Shown here: piece after piece, positions 7,517 to 16,467 of the stretch
Layout: every line of letters begins with the position of its first letter
How positions within the stretch are numbered: the first letter of the stretch is position 1
Source of the DNA: Promicromonospora citrea
GTDB lineage: Bacteria > Actinomycetota > Actinomycetes > Actinomycetales > Cellulomonadaceae
Direction: 5' to 3'
NCBI RefSeq assembly: GCF_013004695.1
Contig: NZ_JABEMG010000029.1
Span: 1 to 40,356 of the forward strand
DNA length: 40,356 nt
Program-made: the position numbers and the translations under genes
Notes under the pieces: generated by a model
Told to the model about the DNA's origin: nothing
Databases searched by the model: none
Seen by the model: the letters and a program-made list of their open reading frames with translations, nothing else

Positions 7517-8647
7517 GTGTTCCTAGCCTGGCGAGAGCTGTCCTTCGCACGGGGCCGGTTCGCCCTCATGGGCTCGGTCGTGGCCCTCATCGGGCTGCTC
7601 ATGGTCCTCCTGTCCGGCCTGTCGGTCGGCCTGGTCAACGACGGCGTCTCGGGGCTGCAGAAGCTCCCGGTGTCGTCCTTCGCCTTCCAGTCCGAGGTCG
7701 ACAAGACCTCGGCGTTCTCCCGTTCCGTCGTGGACGTGGACGTGGCCCAGCAGTGGGCCGACCGCGACGGTGTCGCCGAGGCGACGCCGTTCGGCAACAC
7801 CCTGGTCAACACCACCACGGACGACGACGTGGACATCGACCTCGCGCTGTTCGGTGTCGAGCCGGGCTCCTGGCTGGCCCCCGAGGCCACGACCGGAGCG
7901 GCCCTGGCCGGCCCCGGCGAGATCGTGCTCGCGGGCACGCTGCAGGACGAGGGCGTCGCCGTGGGCGACGTCGTCACCGTCGACCAGATCGGCACCGAGC
8001 TCGAGGTCGTCGGCTTCCTCGACGGCCAGCACACCTACGGGCACGTCGACGTCGGGTACGTCGACCTGACCACCTGGCAGGAGGTGCGCGCAGGCGTCCG
8101 GCCGGGCGAGCCCGTCCCCGACCACGTCCACGACGACGCGACCGCCGTCGCGGTCCGGTTCGCCGACGGCGCCGACGTCGACCTGGCGGCGGCCGACGCC
8201 GCGCTCGGCACGACGTCGATGACGCTCGAGCAGTCGTTCGGGGCCTCCCCCGGCTACACGGCCGAGATCTCGACGCTGCAGATGATCCAGTGGTTCCTCT
8301 ACGTCATCTCCGCGCTCGTCGTCGGGGCGTTCTTCACCGTCGTGACGATCCAGCGCAGGCACGAGATCGCGGTGCTCCGCGCCGTCGGCGCGAGCACGCG
8401 CTACCTGCTGCGCGACAGCCTCACGCAGTCGGCGGTGCTCCTGGTGGGCTCCACCGTGGTGGGCGTCGGTGCCGGCCTGCTGCTCGGGGCGGGCATCTCG
8501 TCGTCGCCCATGCCGTTCGCCCTCGAGGCGGCACCCGTGGCCGCCGCGGCCGCGCCGCTCGTCGTCCTCGGCATGATCGGCGCGGCGATCGCCGTCCTCC
8601 GTATCACGCGGGTCGACCCGCTGACCGCCCTGGGAGGCTACCGATGA
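7517..8647 (+). CDS. FtsX-type ABC transporter permease
   Basis: 376 residues. One N-terminal membrane helix (about 17-40) is followed by a large extracytoplasmic domain (to about 255, MacB_PCD-like) and three C-terminal helices containing the FtsX motif RRHEIAVLRAVGASTRYLLRD. This is the MacB/LolC/FtsX fold, which performs mechanotransmission or extrusion of peptides and lipids rather than channel-type transport. GTG at 7517 has only a weak GGTGAG upstream. Partner ATPase and TetR genes follow directly. Function is probably efflux or envelope stress; the substrate is unknown. Confidence 0.85.
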   Translation: MFLAWRELSFARGRFALMGSVVALIGLLMVLLSGLSVGLVNDGVSGLQKLPVSSFAFQSEVDKTSAFSRSVVDVDVAQQWADRDGVAEATPFGNTLVNTTTDDDVDIDLALFGVEPGSWLAPEATTGAALAGPGEIVLAGTLQDEGVAVGDVVTVDQIGTELEVVGFLDGQHTYGHVDVGYVDLTTWQEVRAGVRPGEPVPDHVHDDATAVAVRFADGADVDLAAADAALGTTSMTLEQSFGASPGYTAEISTLQMIQWFLYVISALVVGAFFTVVTIQRRHEIAVLRAVGASTRYLLRDSLTQSAVLLVGSTVVGVGAGLLLGAGISSSPMPFALEAAPVAAAAAPLVVLGMIGAAIAVLRITRVDPLTALGGYR

Positions 8648-8660
8648 GCACGACCACACC

Positions 8661-9338
8661 GTGGCGACCCGCACCGGGCTCGAGATCGCCGGCGTCACGC
8701 TGGTGCACGGCGACGGCGAGAGCACCGTCACGGCGCTCGACGACGTCTCGCTCACGGTCGCGGCCGGCGAGTTCGTCGCCGTCGTCGGCCCGTCGGGGTC
8801 CGGCAAGTCGAGCCTGCTCGCGGTCGCGGGCGGCCTCATCACCCCGGACTCCGGTCGGGTCCGCATCGGGGACACCGACCTCACCGGGCTCAGCGCGCGC
8901 CGCCTGGCCGAGGTGCGCCGCACGCGCATCGGGTTCGTGTTCCGAAGCGGCAACCTGCTGCCGTCGCTCACCGCGGTGGACCAGCTGCGCCTGCCGCTCA
9001 CCCTCGGGCGCGTGGCCCGCCCGCGCGACCCGATGGAGCTCCTGGCCGACGTCGGGATGACGCACCGCGCCCACCGCCCGGACAAGCTCTCGGGCGGCGA
9101 GCGCCAGCGCGTCGGCATCGCCCGCGCGCTCATGACGAGCCCCGACCTGCTCCTGGTCGACGAGCCGACCGCGGCGCTCGACCGGCACCGCAGCCAGGAG
9201 GTCGTCGCGCTGCTCGCCCACGAGGCGCACGCCAACGGGGTGGCTACGGTGATGGTGACGCACGACCACGACGTGCTGAGCCACTGCGGCACCGTCTATC
9301 GGATGATGGACGGCATCCTGGAGGTAGCAACCGACTGA
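8661..9338 (+). CDS. ABC transporter ATPase (FtsE/LolD/MacB type)
   Basis: 225 residues as written. Walker A GPSGSGKSS at about 43-51, signature LSGGE at 143-147, Walker B LLLVDEPTAALD and H-loop MVTHDHD are all intact. Partner of the permease upstream. The start is odd: the best ribosome site (GGGAGG) serves an ATG at 8644 that overlaps the permease stop, but that ATG is in another frame and terminates at 9060. The in-frame GTG at 8661 has no ribosome site of its own. One missing base in 8655-8662 would explain this, so the N-terminus is either frameshifted or read by termination-reinitiation. Confidence 0.82.
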   Translation: MATRTGLEIAGVTLVHGDGESTVTALDDVSLTVAAGEFVAVVGPSGSGKSSLLAVAGGLITPDSGRVRIGDTDLTGLSARRLAEVRRTRIGFVFRSGNLLPSLTAVDQLRLPLTLGRVARPRDPMELLADVGMTHRAHRPDKLSGGERQRVGIARALMTSPDLLLVDEPTAALDRHRSQEVVALLAHEAHANGVATVMVTHDHDVLSHCGTVYRMMDGILEVATD

Positions 9339-9354
9339 GAGACCTGGAGGTACC

Positions 9355-9954
9355 GTGCCGCGCATCACCGCAGCGACCGTCGCCGAGCACCGGCAGAACC
9401 AGCGCAGGGCGGTGCTGGAGGCGGCACGGTCCCTCCTCGCCGAGACCGGCCAGGCACCCTCGCTCGCGGCGGTGGGCAAGCGGGCCGGTCTCGCGCGCAC
9501 CAGCGTCTACGAGTACGCGCGCTCCCGCGAGGACCTGCTCGCGGCGGTCGTCGCGGACGTCTTCCCCGACTGGACGCGCCGCATCCGCAGCGCGATCGAC
9601 GCCGCGCCGACGCCCGGCGAGAAGGTGTGGGCGTACGTGGAGAGCAACGTCGCGTTCTTCGGCGGGTCCGAGCAGGCCGTCGCTCGGGCGCTGGGCAGCG
9701 TCGTCGAGCCCGCGGTGCTGCGCGGCCCCATGCAGGACTTCCACACCGCGCTGCAGGAGCCGCTGCGCGACGCGCTGCGCGAGCTGGGCGACCCGGACCC
9801 CGACACGACGGCGGACATCGTCGACGCCATGCTGCTGAGCGCCACCCAGGAGATCCGCGGGCGGCAGCGTGAGGCCACCACGCAGGAGCGGGAGGCGGCA
9901 CTGGCGCCCCTGCGCCGGCTGCTGGGGCCGTACCTCGGGCTGCCGCAGGACTGA
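9355..9954 (+). CDS. TetR-family regulator of the ABC operon
   Basis: 199 residues. N-terminal helix-turn-helix (about 14-60, with LAAVGKRAGLARTSVYEYARSREDLL), then an all-helical ligand domain. GTG at 9355 has GGAGG upstream, and the gene follows the ATPase by 16 bases, so it is the third gene of the operon and probably represses it until a transported compound binds. The palindrome at 7481-7493 is the candidate operator. Confidence 0.85.
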   Translation: MPRITAATVAEHRQNQRRAVLEAARSLLAETGQAPSLAAVGKRAGLARTSVYEYARSREDLLAAVVADVFPDWTRRIRSAIDAAPTPGEKVWAYVESNVAFFGGSEQAVARALGSVVEPAVLRGPMQDFHTALQEPLRDALRELGDPDPDTTADIVDAMLLSATQEIRGRQREATTQEREAALAPLRRLLGPYLGLPQD

Positions 9955-9983
9955 CCACCGCCCTCCCAGGCGCTGACCGAATA

Positions 9984-9995
9984 GAACATCTGTTC
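9984..9995. promoter_or_regulatory. SOS box (LexA site)
   Basis: GAACATCTGTTC fits the actinobacterial/Gram-positive LexA consensus GAAC-N4-GTTC exactly, with flanking A/T and G as in strong sites (TAGAACATCTGTTCGA). It lies 21 bases before the ATG at 10017, between where the -35 and a CACACT -10 would lie, an ideal position for repression. The downstream gene is therefore predicted to be induced by DNA damage. Confidence 0.75.
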
Positions 9996-10016
9996 GACAT
10001 ACGGCACACTCGGCGC

Positions 10017-10331
10017 ATGCACGACCGCACCACCGGCACCACCAGCCCGGCCCCAGGCTTCCACGACCCGACCCACCACAGCTGGGACTCCTCCCGCGAC
10101 CGGTGGCAGCGGCTGCTCAACGAGCAGCCGATCCCCCGCCGGCGGGCGCAGCGCGACTGCTGGGTGCCCGTCAGGGCCCGCCTGGTGTGGGAGCGCGACG
10201 GCATCGAGTACCGCGACACGATCGCCTACGCGTGGGCGCCGCGCCGGCTCGTGCTGGTCGAGGTGCTCGACCTGCGGCGGTGGGCCAAGGGGGCCTGGCT
10301 GCACGTCGCGGACGCGCCGCGGCGGTCGTGA
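10017..10331 (+). CDS. Small SOS-box-controlled hypothetical protein
   Basis: 104 residues, not recognised with certainty. A polar, His/Asp-rich N-terminal third is followed by a basic patch (PIPRRRAQRDCWVPVRARLVWERDG) and a beta-rich part (IEYRDTIAYAWAPRRLVLVEVLDLRRW). The alternating aromatic and basic residues recall small proteins found near the ImuB/DnaE2 mutasome in actinobacteria, but no such neighbours occur here. ATG 10017 follows a CACACT -10 by 6 bases. A DNA-damage role is inferred only from the LexA site. Confidence 0.65.
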   Translation: MHDRTTGTTSPAPGFHDPTHHSWDSSRDRWQRLLNEQPIPRRRAQRDCWVPVRARLVWERDGIEYRDTIAYAWAPRRLVLVEVLDLRRWAKGAWLHVADAPRRS

Positions 10332-10361
10332 CCTGTGGGACGCGACCTGTTGAATGGGCCC

Positions 10362-10793
10362 ATGACGACGCGCAACCCGTACCTCACCGCCCTGGCCACG
10401 TTCACCCTGGCGGCGCTGTCCGTGGCGACCTGGTGGGCACTGGGCCAGGACACGACGCAGCACGTCGACCCGTCCACCGGCGACGCGTCGGGCCCGTACG
10501 GTCCCGTCCAGGTGATCGCGTGCGTCGTCGCGCTGGTCGCGCTGGTGGTGATCGGCACCGTCCTCCTGCCGGCCTGGCTCGCGGTGCTCGGCGTGGCGCT
10601 CCCCTTCACCGCAGCCTGGTCCTACCAGGCGGCCGCCACCGACGACTCCGGGCTCTGGGCGGTCGGCGCCGTCCTGGTGCTGCTCGGGACCCTGGTCGGC
10701 GGCACGATCGTCGCGGCGGTCACGCGGCATCTGGTGCGGAGCCGACCCGGCCGGCGATCGGGCCGAACCCGACACTTCCGTCGGTTCCGATGA
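10362..10793 (+). CDS. Small membrane protein of unknown function
   Basis: 143 residues. An N-terminal helix (about 5-27), a long hydrophobic stretch probably forming two helices (about 55-95) and a C-terminal helix (about 105-128) are followed by a strongly basic tail with repeated Arg (HLVRSRPGRRSGRTRHFRRFR, broken here for reading). Positive charges place the tail in the cytoplasm. A TTGAAT element 6 bases before the ATG may allow leaderless expression. No family was recognised. Confidence 0.6.
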   Translation: MTTRNPYLTALATFTLAALSVATWWALGQDTTQHVDPSTGDASGPYGPVQVIACVVALVALVVIGTVLLPAWLAVLGVALPFTAAWSYQAAATDDSGLWAVGAVLVLLGTLVGGTIVAAVTRHLVRSRPGRRSGRTRHFRRFR

Positions 10794-10894
10794 AACGTTT
10801 TTGTCATCTCTCCGTCACATGACCGCACCCGACGACTGCCAGCGTCTCCCGCGACAGGTCCGGCATCCCGGACCGCAGAGCACTGGAGTTCGTC

Positions 10895-13800
10895 GTGAGA
10901 AGACACAGATCGGTCGTCGCGGCCACTGCTGCCGCCCTCGTCGTGGGCGTCCTGCCCACGGCGGCCGCCGAAGACGCCACGCCTCCCCCCGCGCCGCCGG
11001 GCGCTTCCGCCGCCGGCCAGTCGCCGCCCTCGGTCCCCGACACCGATGTCACCCTCATCACCGGCGACCGGGTCACCACCGGCACCGCCGCCGACGGCAC
11101 ACCCGTCGTCGGGTTCGAGGCGGCGCCGCGGCCCGACGGGATGCCCGTCACCTACGACGCCTTCGGTGACACCGCAGGCCACTACTTCGTCATCCCGTCC
11201 GACGTGGCGGGCCTCGTGCCCGACCAGCTGGACCTCCGGCTGTTCGACGTGGCCGCGGTGGACAAGGCGGCAGGCCGCGACAACCCGCTCCCGGTGATCG
11301 TGCAGACCACCACGGCCACGGCCGCCCGTGCGGCCGCGCCGACCTGGCGCACGCTCGACGTCGAGGCGGACCGCACCCTCGAGTCCATCGACGCGGTCGC
11401 GGGCGACGTCCCTGCCGAGGGCGCACCCGCCCTCCTGGACGCCGTCAAGGACGGCGCGACCGTCGGCAAGGTGTGGCTCGACGCCCCGCTGGAGGTGTCC
11501 GACGCCGACTCCACGCCGCAGATCGGCGCCACCGATGCGTGGGCGGAAGGCGTGGACGGCACAGGAGTGACCGTCGCGGTGCTCGACTCGGGCATCGACA
11601 CCGGCCACCCGGACCTCGACGAGGGCGTCGTCACCCTGGAGCAGGACTTCACCGGCTCCGGGAGCACGACCGACGTGCTCGGCCACGGCACGCACGTCGC
11701 CTCCATCATCGCCGGGACCGGCGAGGCCTCCGACGGCGAGAACCGCGGCGTCGCGCCCGGCGCCCGTCTGCTCAACGCCCGTGTGCTGAACGACGAGGGC
11801 CAGGGCGAGGAGTCGTGGGCCATCGACGCCATGGAGTGGGCGGCGTCCAACGGCGCCGACGTCATCAACATGAGCCTCGGGGTGCGCGGTGGGTACACCG
11901 ACGGCACCGACCCGTCCGCGCTCGCCGTCGACTCGATCTCGGCGCGTTACGACACGCTCGTGACGATCGCCGCCGGCAACGAGGGCAACGGCGGCACGCC
12001 GTTCACCGTCACCACCCCCGGCACCGCCGACTCGGCCCTGACCGTCGGCGCGGTGTCGGACGACGACCGCATCGCCTCCTTCTCCTCCATGGGACCGCGG
12101 TACGGCGACCTGGCCATCAAGCCCGACATCACGGCGCCCGGCGACGGCATCGTCGCGGCGCGCGCCGCGGGAACCTCCATCGGCGAGCCGGTCGGCGACC
12201 GGTACGCAGCGATGTCCGGCACCTCGATGGCGACCCCCCACGTCGCCGGCGCGGCCGCCCTGCTCAAGCAGGCGCGACCGGACCTGGACGGCGAGGCCAT
12301 GAAGTCCGTGCTCATGGGCTCGGCCGAGCCGACGGGCAACTCGGTGTTCGCCGAGGGCGCCGGCCGCACCTGGGTGCCGGGCGCGCTCGAGCAGACCGTG
12401 TGGGCCACGCCCGCGTCGCTCTCGTTCGGCCTGTTCGACGACCTGCGCGCCGACCAGGAGCCCCGGACCCAGACCGTGACGTACACGAACGACTCGGACA
12501 CCGACGTCGAGGTGACGCTCAGCCTCTCCCTCAACGCCGGGGACGGTGAGCCGGTCCCGGCCGGGGTGGGCACGCTGTCCACCGACAGCCTGACCGTCCC
12601 CGCCCACGGGACCGCGTCGGCCGACGTGACGATCGATCCCCGCGCGGACGACCCCGACCTGTTCGCCGGCGTGCTCCGCGCCTCCGGCACCGGGTTCCCC
12701 GCCGTGCGCACGGTGCTCGCCTTCCAGGTGGACCCGGACATGTACACGCTGCGCATCGAGGCCGACCGCTTCCGCGGGACGCCCGCGAACAACCCCGACT
12801 CCGGCTGGATCCACGGCATCGACGACCCGAACGTGAACCAGTGGTTCCAGTTCACGGACGGTGTCGCCGAGGTGCGGCTCCCGGCCGGCCGGTACGCCGT
12901 GCAGGGGCAGCTGTTCGACGCGGTCTCCCCGGACGCCGACTTCCTCGACACCGTCGTGACCTTCGCCCAGGACGCCGACCTGACGACCAGCGGCGCCACG
13001 CTCGTGCTGGACGGCGAGCCCGTCCCCGTCCGCGCCGAGACGCCGCGGAAGGCCCGGCCCCGCGCGCTCAGCGCGGACGTGATCCGCATGCTGCCCGGCC
13101 GGGAGTGGCCGGTGATGACGAGCGTCTCGGCCAGCACAGGCGACTACATCGGCGGCATGGACCTCGACGCGTACGTGCTGCGCGAGACGACCCCGCTCGC
13201 GGGCGACCTCACGGTGACGTCGCGGTTCCTCCTGGACCAGCCGCTGCTCGACGTCTCGACGCACGGCAAGGGCAAGCCGCTCGACGTGTCCCGCGATCTG
13301 GCCTACGCGGTGCGCTCGCCCAAGTACGACGGCGCGCTGTCGGCGCGGATCGTGGACGGCGGCACGGGCACGCCCGAGGAGCTCGCCGCCGTGCAGGCGA
13401 AGGGCGCCGTCGTGCTGATCGAGGACACCGGCGACCCGTCGCTGAACCCGCAGTCGCAGGCCGCCCGTGACGCCGGGGCCGCGGCCCTGGTCGTGTACGG
13501 CTCGACGCCGGGGCCGTTCTTCCACCAGGTCGACAACTACACGATCAACACGATGGAGGACCAGGCGCTGCCGACCCTCACGCTGCGGCGCGACATCGCC
13601 CAGGCCCTGCTGGACGCGGGACGGCGCGGTGCCACGCTGCGCGGCACGGGCCGCGTGACCCCGGCCTACCAGTACGTGCTCGGTTACCACGAGGACGGCC
13701 GGGCGGTACCCCGGTCGCTCACGTACCGGTCGTCGGCCAAGGATCTCGCCGAGGTCGAGACCGAGCTGCGCTCGACCACGCCGTTCCCCGCAGGGGTCCG

Positions 13801-14785
13801 CATCGCCGAGCAGGTCACGATCACCAGCGGCACCACGCTGAGCGGCTGGCAGGTGACGTGGCCGGACGGGCCGGTCACCGGCCGCACGGTGTACTACTCG
13901 ACCGAGCCCGGCGTGCAGTTCCGGCGCGACGCCACCGCGGCACAGGGCCTCAACGCCTGGCCCGCGTGGATGCTCGGGCAGCCGGTCACGTACTCGCCCG
14001 GCCGGCAGCCGAAGGAGACCTACAACACCGCGGTGTACCACGGTGGTCTCTGGCCCGCCCCGGCGTCGCCGCAGGAGGCGGCGGTCCACCGCGACGGCAG
14101 CACCCTCGCGGTCGACCTGCCCTACCGGGTCGACGGCGCGGGCCACGCCCAGGAGTGGGGTCCGGACCAGTCCTCGACGGGCCGGTTCCGGGTCTGGCAG
14201 GGTGACGACCTGCTGGTCGACGACGCGTCCGGCACCTTCACGACCCAGGACGTCGGCACCGGCACCGACCGCTTCCGCATCCGGCTGGAGACGCAGCGCG
14301 AGGAGCCGTGGTGGCCGCTGGCGACCGACGTGACCACCGAGTGGGGGTTCACCTCCGGCCGCACGACGGCGCCTGAGGTGCTGCCGCTGCTCCAGCTCGA
14401 CTACGGGGTGCAGGGCCTGGACGTGCACAACACCGCGGACCGGCGCGCCACGCTGGACCTGCGGGTCTCGCACCAGGACGGCGCGTCCGGGGCCGCCCCC
14501 GTGACGAGCGTCGAGCTGTGGTCCTCGACGGACGGCGGCGCGCACTGGACCCCGGTCCGCGTCGAGCCGGCCGGCGGACCGGGCAAGCCAGGTGGACCGG
14601 GCAAGCCGGGTGAGCCCGGAAAGCCCGGGAAGCCGGGCCAGGGCGCCGAGGGCGCGTACACCGCGACGGTCACGGCCCCGCCCGGTGCGACCACGGTGTC
14701 GCTGCGCTCCGAGGTCCGGGACGCCGCGGGCGCCACGTTCTCGGAGACGGTGATCGACGCGTACGCGGTCGGCACCGGACGCTGA
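10895..14785 (+). CDS. Large secreted subtilisin-like serine protease (S8)
   Basis: 1296 residues. Sec signal peptide (Arg-rich n-region, hydrophobic core to about 25), a propeptide to about 200, then the S8 catalytic domain. The triad is Asp231 (VAVLDSGID), His264 (GHGTHVAS) and Ser444 (SGTSMATPHVAG), with oxyanion Asn362 (AAGNEGN). A protease-associated domain interrupts the C-terminal region (about 830-910, VVLIEDTGD to ALVVYG), and beta-sandwich domains follow. A Gly-Pro-Lys linker (about 1225-1250, repeats of GGPGKPG) lies near the end. Related actinobacterial enzymes degrade extracellular protein. GTG 10895 has TGGAG upstream. Single-gene unit with its own 100-base leader region. Confidence 0.93.
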   Translation: MRRHRSVVAATAAALVVGVLPTAAAEDATPPPAPPGASAAGQSPPSVPDTDVTLITGDRVTTGTAADGTPVVGFEAAPRPDGMPVTYDAFGDTAGHYFVIPSDVAGLVPDQLDLRLFDVAAVDKAAGRDNPLPVIVQTTTATAARAAAPTWRTLDVEADRTLESIDAVAGDVPAEGAPALLDAVKDGATVGKVWLDAPLEVSDADSTPQIGATDAWAEGVDGTGVTVAVLDSGIDTGHPDLDEGVVTLEQDFTGSGSTTDVLGHGTHVASIIAGTGEASDGENRGVAPGARLLNARVLNDEGQGEESWAIDAMEWAASNGADVINMSLGVRGGYTDGTDPSALAVDSISARYDTLVTIAAGNEGNGGTPFTVTTPGTADSALTVGAVSDDDRIASFSSMGPRYGDLAIKPDITAPGDGIVAARAAGTSIGEPVGDRYAAMSGTSMATPHVAGAAALLKQARPDLDGEAMKSVLMGSAEPTGNSVFAEGAGRTWVPGALEQTVWATPASLSFGLFDDLRADQEPRTQTVTYTNDSDTDVEVTLSLSLNAGDGEPVPAGVGTLSTDSLTVPAHGTASADVTIDPRADDPDLFAGVLRASGTGFPAVRTVLAFQVDPDMYTLRIEADRFRGTPANNPDSGWIHGIDDPNVNQWFQFTDGVAEVRLPAGRYAVQGQLFDAVSPDADFLDTVVTFAQDADLTTSGATLVLDGEPVPVRAETPRKARPRALSADVIRMLPGREWPVMTSVSASTGDYIGGMDLDAYVLRETTPLAGDLTVTSRFLLDQPLLDVSTHGKGKPLDVSRDLAYAVRSPKYDGALSARIVDGGTGTPEELAAVQAKGAVVLIEDTGDPSLNPQSQAARDAGAAALVVYGSTPGPFFHQVDNYTINTMEDQALPTLTLRRDIAQALLDAGRRGATLRGTGRVTPAYQYVLGYHEDGRAVPRSLTYRSSAKDLAEVETELRSTTPFPAGVRIAEQVTITSGTTLSGWQVTWPDGPVTGRTVYYSTEPGVQFRRDATAAQGLNAWPAWMLGQPVTYSPGRQPKETYNTAVYHGGLWPAPASPQEAAVHRDGSTLAVDLPYRVDGAGHAQEWGPDQSSTGRFRVWQGDDLLVDDASGTFTTQDVGTGTDRFRIRLETQREEPWWPLATDVTTEWGFTSGRTTAPEVLPLLQLDYGVQGLDVHNTADRRATLDLRVSHQDGASGAAPVTSVELWSSTDGGAHWTPVRVEPAGGPGKPGGPGKPGEPGKPGKPGQGAEGAYTATVTAPPGATTVSLRSEVRDAAGATFSETVIDAYAVGTGR

Positions 14786-14813
14786 GCGGTCCGACCTCGC
14801 CGGGACCTGTGCC

Positions 14814-16421
14814 TCAGGCGGCGCCGGTGTCGGACGCCGCGGGCAGCGCGGGCTCCGGTCGCTTGCCCAGCGGGATCGTGGTGAGCAGGCCGACCACCAG
14901 CACGGCCACACCGACCCACGCGGCGTGGGACACGCCCTGGGTGAGCGCCGCGCGGGCCGCCTCCGCGACGGCAGCCGTCGCGGGGTTCTCCGAGAGCGGG
15001 CCGATCAGGGCGCCCGCCGAGTCCGACACGGCGTCGACGAGCTTGCCGAGGCCGGGGTCCGCCGCGACCTGGTCGGCCGTGCGCGCCTCCGTGCCGGTCC
15101 GCAGCGTCGTGAACAGCACGGTGCCGAGGATCGCGATGCCGAGCGAGGAGCCGACCTGGCGCGCCGTCGACTGGGTGGAGGACGCCTGGCCCGACCGGTC
15201 GAGCGGCACGTCCACGAGGATGAGCTGCGTGAGCTGCGCCGTCGCGAAGCCGACGCCCATGCCGTAGAAGAACAGGGGCACGCCCGAGGCCCACGCGGAC
15301 GAGTCGGGCCGGACGAGCAGGGCCAGCGCCGCGAGCGAGACGATCTCGAGCACGATGCCGAGACGCACGAGCTGCACGGCCGACAGGTGCCGGGACAGCG
15401 AGCGCACGGCGCCCGTGGCCAGGAACGAGCCGACGGCGAGCGGCAGGAGCGCGAGGCCGGCCCGGAGCGCGTCCATGCCGAGCACGGACTGGAACCACAG
15501 CGGCAGGGACAGGATGAGGCCGAACTCGCCGAGCGAGACGGTCAGGGCCGTGACGTTGCCGGTGGCGAAGGAGCGGATGCGGAACAGCGAGACGTCGAGC
15601 AGCACGGACCGCCCCGCCGCGACCCGGGCGCGCTCCCGCAGCACGAGCGCGGCCAGCACGAGGACGGCGAGGACGACGACGAGCGGGATGACGCTGAGGC
15701 CGCCGAGCGTCACGGGCGCCGCGTCGGTGGGCTGCCACCAGCCGTAGGTGCGGCCCTCGATGAGCGCGAAGACGAGCAGACCGAACCCGAGCACCGACAT
15801 CGCCGCGCCCACCCAGTCGGTGAAGCGGCCGGTCTCGGCCTGCCGGGACTCGGCGACGCAGAGCAGCACCCCGACGACGACCAGCGCGCCGAACGGCACG
15901 TTGATCCAGAAGGCCCAGTGCCAGGAGTACGCGGAGGTGAGCCAGCCGCCCAGGACCGGTCCGACGGCGGCCATCGAGCCGATGGTCGAGCCCCACACCG
16001 CGAACGCGATCCCGCGCTCCGTGCCGCGGAACGTGGCGTTGAGCAGGGCGAGCGTGGTCGGCAGGATCATCGAGCCGCCGATGCCCTGCAGCGCACGCGC
16101 GGCGACGAGCCAGGTGCCGGTCGGTGCGAAGGCGCACAGGACGCTCGCGCCGACGAAGAGCACGAGCCCCACGACGAGGAGACGGCGACGACCGAGGCGG
16201 TCGCTCATCACGCCCCACACCATGAGCAGCGCCGCGAAGACGAGGGTGTAGACCTCCTGGATCCACTGCACCTGGGTGGTGCTCAGATCGAGGGATGCCA
16301 CGATCTCCGGTGTCGCGACGGCGACGATCGTGGAGTCCATGATGATCAGGGCCACGCCGAGCGAGATCGCGGCGAGCCCCCACCAGCGCAGCCGGTGGAA
16401 TCGTTCGGGAACCTGTGTCAC
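14814..16421 (-). CDS. DHA2-family MFS efflux transporter (14 TM)
   Basis: 535 residues, EmrB/QacA type. Motif A is GVMSDRLGRRRLL, motif C falls in WGSTIGSMAAVGPVLGGWL, and the first helix carries LIIMDSTIVAVATPEI, typical of DHA2 drug:H+ antiporters. The start is placed at GTG 16421 because TACGAT lies exactly 6 bases upstream; a TTG at 16448 is in the operator and unlikely. Directly downstream of the amidohydrolase gene but with its own operator (16437-16461). It could export the substrate or product of that enzyme, or a toxic aromatic acid. Confidence 0.9.
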   Translation of the reverse strand: MTQVPERFHRLRWWGLAAISLGVALIIMDSTIVAVATPEIVASLDLSTTQVQWIQEVYTLVFAALLMVWGVMSDRLGRRRLLVVGLVLFVGASVLCAFAPTGTWLVAARALQGIGGSMILPTTLALLNATFRGTERGIAFAVWGSTIGSMAAVGPVLGGWLTSAYSWHWAFWINVPFGALVVVGVLLCVAESRQAETGRFTDWVGAAMSVLGFGLLVFALIEGRTYGWWQPTDAAPVTLGGLSVIPLVVVLAVLVLAALVLRERARVAAGRSVLLDVSLFRIRSFATGNVTALTVSLGEFGLILSLPLWFQSVLGMDALRAGLALLPLAVGSFLATGAVRSLSRHLSAVQLVRLGIVLEIVSLAALALLVRPDSSAWASGVPLFFYGMGVGFATAQLTQLILVDVPLDRSGQASSTQSTARQVGSSLGIAILGTVLFTTLRTGTEARTADQVAADPGLGKLVDAVSDSAGALIGPLSENPATAAVAEAARAALTQGVSHAAWVGVAVLVVGLLTTIPLGKRPEPALPAASDTGAA

Positions 16422-16427
16422 ATCTCC

Positions 16428-16433
16428 ATCGTA
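16428..16433 (-). promoter_or_regulatory. Leaderless -10 box TACGAT for the MFS gene
   Basis: On the minus strand TACGAT precedes GTG 16421 by 6 bases. The large inverted repeat 16437-16461 lies immediately upstream. Confidence 0.5.
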
Positions 16434-16436
16434 CGC

Positions 16437-16461
16437 TCTTTCCGACAACCTGTCGGAAAGA
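16437..16461. promoter_or_regulatory. 25-bp operator upstream of the MFS gene
   Basis: Perfect 11-base arms (TCTTTCCGACA and TGTCGGAAAGA) around ACC, between the amidohydrolase stop and the MFS start, in the -35 to -10 region of the latter. The form suits a TetR or MarR dimer. The sequence differs from the operator at 17465-17482, so a different regulator, possibly one encoded elsewhere, controls the pump separately. Confidence 0.7.
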
Positions 16462-16467
16462 TCTCGG

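Noticed and set aside
10622-14911. Minus-strand open frame of 1429 codons antisense to the subtilisin gene
   Set aside because: Composition is dominated by Arg, Gly, Val and His with no domain, as expected of the antisense of a GC-rich gene. The plus-strand frame has a complete catalytic triad and signal peptide.
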